This document shows positions 6,163-11,493 of a stretch of DNA of 11,493 bases, in pieces. The notes under the pieces were generated by a model, which was not told the origin of the DNA, did not search any database, and was given only the letters and a program-made list of their open reading frames with translations. Each line of letters starts with the position of its first letter. The stretch's first letter is position 1. Where the stretch lies: positions 161 to 11,653 of the forward strand of contig PMCR01000489.1 of assembly GCA_003155465.1 (NCBI GenBank), given 5' to 3'. Position numbers and translations under genes: made by a program. Source of the DNA: Myxococcales bacterium. Its GTDB lineage: Bacteria; Myxococcota; Polyangia; Fen-1088.

Positions 6163-7224
6163 ATGCGACTATTGCCAAGCTTTCGACTCTCTCTTGTGGC
6201 GGCAGGCGTGATGGCCCTTGCGGGTAGCGGCTGCGGCAAGTCAGTGACCGTGCTTTCGAGCAGTTTGGGGGGGGACACGGGCACGTCTTCGAGGACGGGC
6301 GGCATCTTAGGCGGCAGCGGCGGGGCAGGGGTAGGCCCGGGCGGCACAACCGGGGACGCGGGAGCTGGTGGAACTGCTCCCGTGGGCGCCGATGGAACAT
6401 CAGCCGTGGACGGAGCCGCGTCTGGCAGCATCGACGGATCCGTGTACGGAGGTTCTGCTGGCACAGCCACGGCAGTCGCAGGTGGCACAACAACGGTCGC
6501 TGCAGGTGGCACGACGACGGGTGGCGCGGGCGGAACAGCAACGGGCGGTGCCGGTGGCACCAGTGGCGGCGGTTCAGGTGGCAGTGCTGCGGGTGGCGCA
6601 GGCGGAACAGCAACGGGCGGTGCCGGTGGCACCAGGGCCGGCGGTTCAGGCGGCAGTGCTGTGGCGGGCGCAGGCGGATCTGTCAAGGGCGGTTCCAATG
6701 GTGGCGGTGGAACAATCGCAATGGCCGGATCGACCGCCTGTCATACGCCGGGCGCCGGTGGCTACGCGACCACGGGCACCGTGAGCGACCTGGTGCCCAC
6801 CATCGAGCGGTTGGTGGTCAGCGTGCAACGGGCTGAACCGATTTCCACCATGGGGGGACCGACCGATCAGTGGACCGTTGACGTCGCGACCCGTGCCGCC
6901 ACGTTGAACTTTGGGGCGCCGGTCACGGCGACCGTGGCGCAGATCCAGGCGCTGGTCAGCGCGGCGGCGTCCAGTGCCTACCGATCCAACGACAGGTGCT
7001 GCGGAGACTACTTGAGCATCGACGGAGCGCCCGCCCCGCCGATCCTCCGGGCGAGTGGCGGCAGTGATGAGCACGATTTTGGCGTGAGCGAAAGGAACTG
7101 CGCCCCCTCGGACCACAGCCACGTGGGCGAGGTGTTGAGCTGCGCGGATTTTGCCACAGTCTACCTCCTGCTTGAGGCGATCGCGCCGACCGGCGTGGCG
7201 TTTTCCTGCAGCAGCGTCTGGTAG
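6163..7224 (+). CDS. Gly-rich repeat lipoprotein with cysteine-containing C-terminal domain
   Basis: This 353-residue protein is of no family I can name. The N-terminus (MRLLPSFRLS, then a hydrophobic run and LAGSGC) is a lipoprotein-like signal; C24 would be lipidated, though glycine at -3 departs from the strict lipobox. Residues about 36-185 are a low-complexity spacer of Gly, Ala, Thr and Ser, including a 24-residue unit in tandem (120-143 and 144-167). The C-terminal domain (about 188-353) looks folded: QWTVDVATRAATLNF, VAQIQALVSAAASSAY and CADFATVYLLLEAIAP, with six cysteines (one near the domain start, an adjacent CC pair, and three towards the end), suggesting disulfides. The likely role is a lipid-anchored surface protein displaying a small domain on a flexible stalk. 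Such Gly-rich stalks are common in Polyangia-type secretomes (general impression). It diverges from the ECF sigma gene and has no strong Shine-Dalgarno sequence. Confidence 0.85.
   Translation: MRLLPSFRLSLVAAGVMALAGSGCGKSVTVLSSSLGGDTGTSSRTGGILGGSGGAGVGPGGTTGDAGAGGTAPVGADGTSAVDGAASGSIDGSVYGGSAGTATAVAGGTTTVAAGGTTTGGAGGTATGGAGGTSGGGSGGSAAGGAGGTATGGAGGTRAGGSGGSAVAGAGGSVKGGSNGGGGTIAMAGSTACHTPGAGGYATTGTVSDLVPTIERLVVSVQRAEPISTMGGPTDQWTVDVATRAATLNFGAPVTATVAQIQALVSAAASSAYRSNDRCCGDYLSIDGAPAPPILRASGGSDEHDFGVSERNCAPSDHSHVGEVLSCADFATVYLLLEAIAPTGVAFSCSSVW
6520..6663 (+). repeat. 72-bp tandem duplication inside the lipoprotein gene
   Basis: Copies lie at 6520-6591 and 6592-6663, in frame, each encoding 24 residues beginning GGAGGTATGGAGGT. 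By eye they differ at about 5 of 72 bases and share an unbroken 35-base core. Less regular GGx triplets surround them from about 6270 to 6710. The near identity, including third positions, points to recent duplication by slippage or unequal exchange. Confidence 0.85.
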
Positions 7225-7392
7225 AAGTGTCGCCCCTCTGACCGGCCAGCCACAACCCGGGCGCGAAATCCTGCGTCCAAGAAACTCGCGCTTGCGCTGC
7301 CGAAGAAGGGATTCACTGTCGCTTCACCGGGGTGCAAAAGGAAGCTTGCAGTTGAGGCCAAGATCCGGCGCAATGATGTGTGCGGACGGAAC

Positions 7393-9246
7393 ATGGCAGA
7401 TCCCCTCGATTCTCGGCTGCAAGCCCGAATCTCGGACCAGCTCCGCTTGGCGCAACTGGCGCGGTCGCTCTCGCCCCATGCGGCCGTGCCCTATTTCGCC
7501 CACATGCGGCTGGAGACCGACGGCCGGGTCCGCGACGTAGTGCTGGGCCCGGACACGCGAACCGGGGGTGGCGTGGCAATCATCGACTGGAGAAGTGCGC
7601 CCCTGGCCGAGGTCTTCTTCTCTTGCGCTGTGGGCGACGACTACGAGATCGACGTTGGCGAGCGCACGCTGACCGGCTCGCTCATCGAGCGCAATCTGGT
7701 CAGTTTCTGCGGGGGTGAGTTGTGCGGGATCGAGACTGTGGAGGGTGGGCTCCGACTGAGAGACGGCGCCTGGCACTTTCAAACCGGGCCCACGTTCGGG
7801 TTGGTGCTACGGCCCGAGGCGGCGCGCCTGCGGCAGAGCTCGCCCGCGGACGTGGTGCTGGATGCAGCCCAGCGACGCATCGTCGAGCTACCGGCCGGCA
7901 AAGCGGTGCTGCTGCTCGGCGAGGCCGGGTTCGGCAAGACCACAGTGGCCCTGCATCGGCTGGTGCATCTACGTGAGCGTGCCGGGCCTGGGCTGCGCGC
8001 CGCTGTCATCGTTCCCACCGAGGGCCTGCGTCGGCTTTCAGCCGCGCTGCTCGAACGGATGGGGGTAGGCGGCGTCGAAATTTGGCTCTATGACCGCTGG
8101 GCTGGGGTCCAGGCCCGGCGCGCCTTTCGCAAGCTGCCCGAGTGCGAGAGCCAGGACGCCAGCGCCGGCGTCATTCGCATCAAGCGCGATCCAGCCCTGC
8201 GGGGCGTGTTGGCTGAGCTGGCGGCGCGACAGCCCGGCCGGCGGACGCGTCGCCGCGATCTGCTGCACCTCTTTGGCGATCGCGTGCTGATGCAGAAACT
8301 GGCGGCAGGTTCCCAGCAGGGTATTGGCGCGGGCATGGTGGCCGAAGTGCTGGAGCACACCCACGTCCAGTTCAGCGCCACCGCAGAGGAGGAATTCGCG
8401 CATGTGGATGCCGAGCGGTTGGTGACGGTGGACGGCCGGTCCATTGATGACGGCACGCCGACTGAGGATGCCGGCACGCTCGATACCGAGGACTACGCGG
8501 TGCTGTTCGAGCTGGACCGGGTGCGCGCCGAGCGTGCGGGCGGACGGCCGGCGCAGCCGCACCAGTACGACTGCCTGGTGCTGGACGAGGCGCAGGAGTT
8601 TGCTCCCCTGGAGCTGGCGCTGCTGGGCCGGGCGCTGGCCCCGGGCGGCACCCTGATCGTCGCGGGGGATGCGGACCAGCAGGTGGATCCCGCGGCGTGC
8701 TTCTCGGGCTGGGAGGGCAGCATGGCCGAGCTGGGCTGCGCGGCCTACGAGACCGCGGTGCTGGAAATCAGCTACCGCTGCCCCCCTGACGTGACCGAGC
8801 TAGCCCGGCGAATCCTCGACGGTGGCAGTGTGCCTTGGCCGCCCGGGCCTTCCACGGTGTGCGCGGAATTCGCCAATGAGTGCCATCAGGCCGACTGGCT
8901 GACCCGCGAGCTGCGCGAGCTGCAGAGTAGCGATCCCCGCGCCTCGGCGGCCCTGATCTGCCGCACGCCCGAGGCGGCGCGGCGTCTGGCCCAGTACCTG
9001 CGGCGCGGCCTCGGCCTGCGACTGGCGCTCGACGGCGATTATCAATTCGTGGGCGGCATCAACGTCACCAGCGTGCAGCAAGCCAAGGGTCTGGAGTTCG
9101 ACTACGTCGTGGTCCTCGATGCCTCGTCTGCAGTTTATCCCAGCACCCCCGCCGGCCGCCGCGCCATGTACGTGGCAGTCACGCGGGCGTCGCACCAGTT
9201 GGTTCTGTCCACGATTGGCCCGTGGACGGAGATTTTGCACCGGTAG
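7393..9246 (+). CDS. UvrD/HelD-like superfamily 1 helicase (possible RNA polymerase recycling ATPase)
   Basis: The ATG at 7393 is preferred to an in-frame GTG at 7378; GGACGGA lies just upstream. The product is 617 residues. Motifs in order: Q-motif glutamine in LDAAQRRIV (160), Walker A GEAGFGKT (176-183), Walker B LVLDEAQEF (395-403), motif III GDADQQ (425-430), motif IV SYRCPPDV (460-467), motif V TSVQQAKGLEFDYV (559-572) and motif VI YVAVTRAS (593-600). Residues 33-75 (VPYFAHMRL then VAIIDWRSAP) match the signature of HelD, which dislodges stalled RNA polymerase. HelD of Bacillus subtilis is 774 residues; here the long N-terminal coiled-coil arm that enters the polymerase secondary channel is reduced to about 30 residues. 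The 210-residue stretch between Walker A and B is diverged. A role on nucleic acid or RNA polymerase is likely; HelD-type activity itself is inference. Confidence 0.88.
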   Translation: MADPLDSRLQARISDQLRLAQLARSLSPHAAVPYFAHMRLETDGRVRDVVLGPDTRTGGGVAIIDWRSAPLAEVFFSCAVGDDYEIDVGERTLTGSLIERNLVSFCGGELCGIETVEGGLRLRDGAWHFQTGPTFGLVLRPEAARLRQSSPADVVLDAAQRRIVELPAGKAVLLLGEAGFGKTTVALHRLVHLRERAGPGLRAAVIVPTEGLRRLSAALLERMGVGGVEIWLYDRWAGVQARRAFRKLPECESQDASAGVIRIKRDPALRGVLAELAARQPGRRTRRRDLLHLFGDRVLMQKLAAGSQQGIGAGMVAEVLEHTHVQFSATAEEEFAHVDAERLVTVDGRSIDDGTPTEDAGTLDTEDYAVLFELDRVRAERAGGRPAQPHQYDCLVLDEAQEFAPLELALLGRALAPGGTLIVAGDADQQVDPAACFSGWEGSMAELGCAAYETAVLEISYRCPPDVTELARRILDGGSVPWPPGPSTVCAEFANECHQADWLTRELRELQSSDPRASAALICRTPEAARRLAQYLRRGLGLRLALDGDYQFVGGINVTSVQQAKGLEFDYVVVLDASSAVYPSTPAGRRAMYVAVTRASHQLVLSTIGPWTEILHR

Positions 9247-9399
9247 ACGTGGATCCGACATGCGTCATGGTCACTGTTGGCTGCGAGCCGAACACAGTGG
9301 ACGCGGGGTTTGAAACGGCCAGGAAGTGCAGGCCTGCGCCGTGCAACCCGTCGGTCTTCAATGGAATTCTCGACAAACAAATATGGTAGACAGGAAGGC

Positions 9400-10455
9400 A
9401 TGGCAAACGACACGAACCCGGTCAACAATGCCCTGGACAAGAAGGATCCTCTCGCTCTGGCGCAGAACGCAACCACGGGAGAATTGCATCGTCTGAAGCT
9501 GGCGGAGGAGGTTCTGGCGCTTGCCCTTGGTCGCAAGAAGAACACTTCGCGCATGGCCGTGCTATCGCAGGTGATGGTCGGAGCAGTGGCCGTGGCCGGC
9601 ATGTTGGTCAATGCCTACCAGAACTTCAATAACAAGAAGCAACAACAACATCAGGCCCAGATTGATCAAGACCGCTGGAGCAAGGAATTTGTGCGCGCCC
9701 AGCGCGCCGACAAGTACCGAGCGTTTTTTGAAACCAGCGTGCTGGCCACCGATCCCGCCAACCCGGACAAACGCATGGTGGGGTATGCCTTGCTGCAAGA
9801 GTTTGTGGCCGACGATGACTACAACTCGAAAGCCACCCGCCTACTCGAAGAGGCGCTGGCGCAGGAGCTGCGCACCAACACCAAGGACGGCCTCGACGAC
9901 GAGCACCGCAACGCCGTGGTTTCCATCGTGACGGCCCTGTCTGCAAGCGAGGACTGCAAAGCCATGGAACGAGCCGCGCGCAGCATCGACAAGATCGCCG
10001 CACGCCACGCCAAGGCCCAGGACGTTGAGGAAACGAGCAGCATTTTCCACATCTATGTCCGTCGCCTGGCGGGTCGTGCGGCGCTGGTGTGCAGGAACAT
10101 GCACGACTTCTCCCTGGTGCGACGTCCGCTCAGCGAGACCGTTCTGCGGCTGCCGGAAATCATCGACGTCAAGGGCAAACTCACCTGGTCCCAGGCCAAC
10201 GAACAGATTGCCCGGATGCTGATCGATGACTGCCGGGAAGAGGTCGCTCTCACGGGCGTGACCGAGTGCCCGAGCATTATGCAGCACTACCAGATCCTGT
10301 GCGCGCAGAAGAGCAAGGACAAGACCCAAAATGACTACAAGGACGACGATGCGGCCTGCGCTCTCATCAAGAACGCGGGGCCCGAGATCGTCAAGCTGGC
10401 GGCTGGCACCGCCGCGGCCACCCCATCCCCGCCCGACGCCGGCGACGATCACTGA
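9400..10455 (+). CDS. Single-pass membrane protein of unknown family
   Basis: I do not recognise this 351-residue protein. The ATG at 9400 is chosen because AGGA sits four bases upstream; in-frame starts at 9361 (ATG) and 9277 (GTG) have no ribosome site and add atypical sequence. Residues 1-52 are polar, 53-72 (VLSQVMVGAVAVAGMLVNAY) form one membrane helix, and a Gln/Lys/Asn-rich, probably coiled-coil stretch (74-105) follows. From about 106 to 335 the chain looks all-helical (KRMVGYALLQEFVADDDYNS, TRLLEEALAQEL), reminiscent of HEAT or TPR-type scaffolds. The tail is Ala/Pro/Asp-rich and disordered. Six cysteines occur in the large domain. Lysines downstream of the helix suggest the large domain may be cytoplasmic, but topology is unresolved. 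It lies 153 bp after the helicase on the same strand, enough for its own promoter (the 9359-9392 stretch is AT-rich), so co-transcription is uncertain. Confidence 0.8.
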   Translation: MANDTNPVNNALDKKDPLALAQNATTGELHRLKLAEEVLALALGRKKNTSRMAVLSQVMVGAVAVAGMLVNAYQNFNNKKQQQHQAQIDQDRWSKEFVRAQRADKYRAFFETSVLATDPANPDKRMVGYALLQEFVADDDYNSKATRLLEEALAQELRTNTKDGLDDEHRNAVVSIVTALSASEDCKAMERAARSIDKIAARHAKAQDVEETSSIFHIYVRRLAGRAALVCRNMHDFSLVRRPLSETVLRLPEIIDVKGKLTWSQANEQIARMLIDDCREEVALTGVTECPSIMQHYQILCAQKSKDKTQNDYKDDDAACALIKNAGPEIVKLAAGTAAATPSPPDAGDDH

Positions 10456-10699
10456 GGTCGTTGCGCGATCCGTCCTTGCCGACCGCGCCCATGGCCAAGG
10501 CACCGCAAGTTCCTCGCTGTCGTCCCGAGGTTCGATGTTGTGCCTGGCAAAAAAGACTGTGCCAACGTGACAATGTATTCCATTTCCTTCAACAGCGTGT
10601 CCAGGCGGGCGCGGTACCTGGGCTGGGCTTGTGGCTTCAAGATTTCGCAACTCGCGCGCCGCACAGGCTGGGTTCACCTGCTACGCTACACACCCCCCT
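10456..10699. other. Intergenic gap before prfC
   Basis: These 244 bases hold no credible gene, tRNA or terminator. A-rich CAAAAAAG at about 10549 is not preceded by a stable stem. TACGCT at 10682-10687 could be a weak -10 box for prfC with a very short leader, but no -35 box is visible. The minus-strand open frames here run into prfC and are shadows. Confidence 0.5.
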
Positions 10700-11493
10700 A
10701 TGGATGAGCAGTTGAACCGTTTGCGGGCCGAGATCGCGGCCCGGCGCACCTTTGCCATCATCTCGCACCCTGACGCGGGCAAGACCACGCTGACGGAGAA
10801 GCTGCTGCTTTACGGTGGCGCGCTGCACGTGGCGGGCTCGGTGCGCAGCCGGGGCGAAGGGCGGCAAACCACCAGCGACTGGATGGAGATCGAGCGGCAG
10901 CGCGGGATCTCGGTGTCCACCAGCGTGCTGCAATTCGAGTATGCCGGCCGGCGCATGAACCTGCTGGACACACCCGGCCACAACGACTTCTCCGAGGACA
11001 CGTACCGCACACTGGCCGCCGCGGACACGGCCATCATGCTCATAGACTGCGTCAAGGGGGTAGAGCCGCAGACCATCAAGCTGTTCCAGGTCTGCCGCAT
11101 GCGTGGCATTCCCATCGTCACCTTCGTCAACAAGCTGGACCGGGACGGCAAAGACCCGTTCGAGCTGCTCGATGAGATCGAGCGCGTGCTCGGCATCCCG
11201 TGCAGTCCGGCCAACTGGCCCATGGGCGCGGGCCGCTCGTTCGTCGGGCTGTTCGATCGCTGGGCCCAGTCGCTGCAGGTTTTTGAGGGGGGCAGCGGCA
11301 GCCGTCGGGGCGAAATGCGCCAGGCGAACTGGGACGACCCCGAGCTGCTGGAGAGATTGGGGCCAAGCCAGATTCACCGTTTGCGCGAGGAGGTGGCCCT
11401 GCTGGAGTCGGCGGGCACGCCCTTTGACCGCGAGCGTTTTCTCGCCGGTCAGATCACGCCGGTATTTTTCGGCAGCGCCATGACCAACTGCGG
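10700..11493 (+). CDS. prfC: Peptide chain release factor 3 (RF3), 3' partial
   Basis: RF3 is a translational GTPase that removes RF1 or RF2 from the ribosome after peptide release. The first 264 residues are visible (Escherichia coli RF3 has 529). The start MDEQLNRLRAEIAARRTFAI aligns with known RF3 N-termini. GTPase motifs are complete: G1 SHPDAGKTT (22-30), switch I RGISVSTSV (68-76), G3 DTPGH (90-94), G4 NKLD (144-147) and G5 GSAM (258-261). DWMEIERQRGISV and ANWPMGAGRSFVGLFDR (171-187) separate RF3 from EF-G, which it otherwise resembles. The gene lacks a Shine-Dalgarno sequence: the bases before the ATG are a C-run. In-frame upstream GTG at 10631 would add an unrelated 23-residue extension and is rejected. 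The gene is cut by the window end; it is a core gene, suggesting this side of the window is chromosomal backbone. Confidence 0.97.
   Translation, partial: MDEQLNRLRAEIAARRTFAIISHPDAGKTTLTEKLLLYGGALHVAGSVRSRGEGRQTTSDWMEIERQRGISVSTSVLQFEYAGRRMNLLDTPGHNDFSEDTYRTLAAADTAIMLIDCVKGVEPQTIKLFQVCRMRGIPIVTFVNKLDRDGKDPFELLDEIERVLGIPCSPANWPMGAGRSFVGLFDRWAQSLQVFEGGSGSRRGEMRQANWDDPELLERLGPSQIHRLREEVALLESAGTPFDRERFLAGQITPVFFGSAMTNC

Noticed and set aside
6057..6698. Long minus-strand proline-rich open frame (repeated PPAPP/PPEPP)
   Set aside because: It is the complement of the Gly-rich repeat of the lipoprotein gene; GGC/GGT triplets read backwards give proline. It lacks a signal or plausible start context.
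6470..6710. CRISPR-like regular repeats
   Set aside because: The repeats are in frame, have no unique spacers and encode a Gly/Ala/Thr stalk.
10500..10620. Possible small RNA or tRNA in the gap before prfC
   Set aside because: No cloverleaf, no stable stem and no T-run could be found by eye.
9841..10677. Minus-strand open frame of 278 codons opposite the orphan membrane protein
   Set aside because: Composition is that of a reverse-complement shadow; the plus strand has a ribosome site and a clear membrane helix.
10637..11377. Minus-strand open frame of 246 codons opposite prfC
   Set aside because: The plus strand encodes unmistakable RF3 GTPase motifs.

Overview
The window is high-GC DNA with a strong G/C bias at third codon positions. 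It carries an ECF sigma factor/FecR-like pair, a very glycine-rich secreted lipoprotein and many envelope proteins of unknown family. This suggests a large-genome Gram-negative such as Myxococcota (Polyangia-like) or a related deltaproteobacterial lineage. That placement is inference from gene style; there is no rRNA or other marker to settle it.

Layout. (1) 2-994 (+) is the 3' part of a secreted-type repeat protein with calcium-loop (DxDGDGxDE) repeats, resembling family 11 rhamnogalacturonan lyases. (2) 1148-3176 (+) is a two-gene ABC-2 exporter (ATPase, then permease, overlapping by 11 bp). It is preceded by a sigma70-like promoter candidate whose -35 box lies inside an inverted repeat. 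(3) 6009-3177 (-) is a tightly coupled three-gene operon: ECF sigma factor, then a FecR-like membrane regulator with a TPR-like C-terminus, then a secreted protein with a probable outer-membrane beta-barrel. Both junctions are ATGA stop/start overlaps. (4) 6163-7224 (+), divergent from the sigma gene, is a Gly-rich lipoprotein with a 24-residue tandem duplication; an ECF-style promoter candidate sits between the two genes. (5) 7393-9246 (+) is a superfamily 1 helicase resembling the RNA-polymerase-recycling ATPase HelD/HelR but with a much shortened N-terminus. (6) 9400-10455 (+) is a single-pass membrane protein of unknown family. (7) 10700 to the window end (+) is the 5' half of prfC, peptide chain release factor 3.

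How the genes may work together. The sigma/FecR/beta-barrel operon reads as a cell-surface signalling cassette: an envelope protein senses, the FecR-like protein carries the signal across the inner membrane, and the sigma factor is released. No TonB receptor is encoded beside it, and the divergent lipoprotein is the obvious candidate target. The ABC exporter converges on this operon, with the two stop codons touching. No CRISPR array, tRNA, rRNA, insertion sequence or phage gene is visible. All intergenic gaps are under 300 bp. The most unusual content is the surface-signalling cassette with its divergent lipoprotein, and the short HelD-like ATPase; nothing here amounts to proof of a wholly new system.
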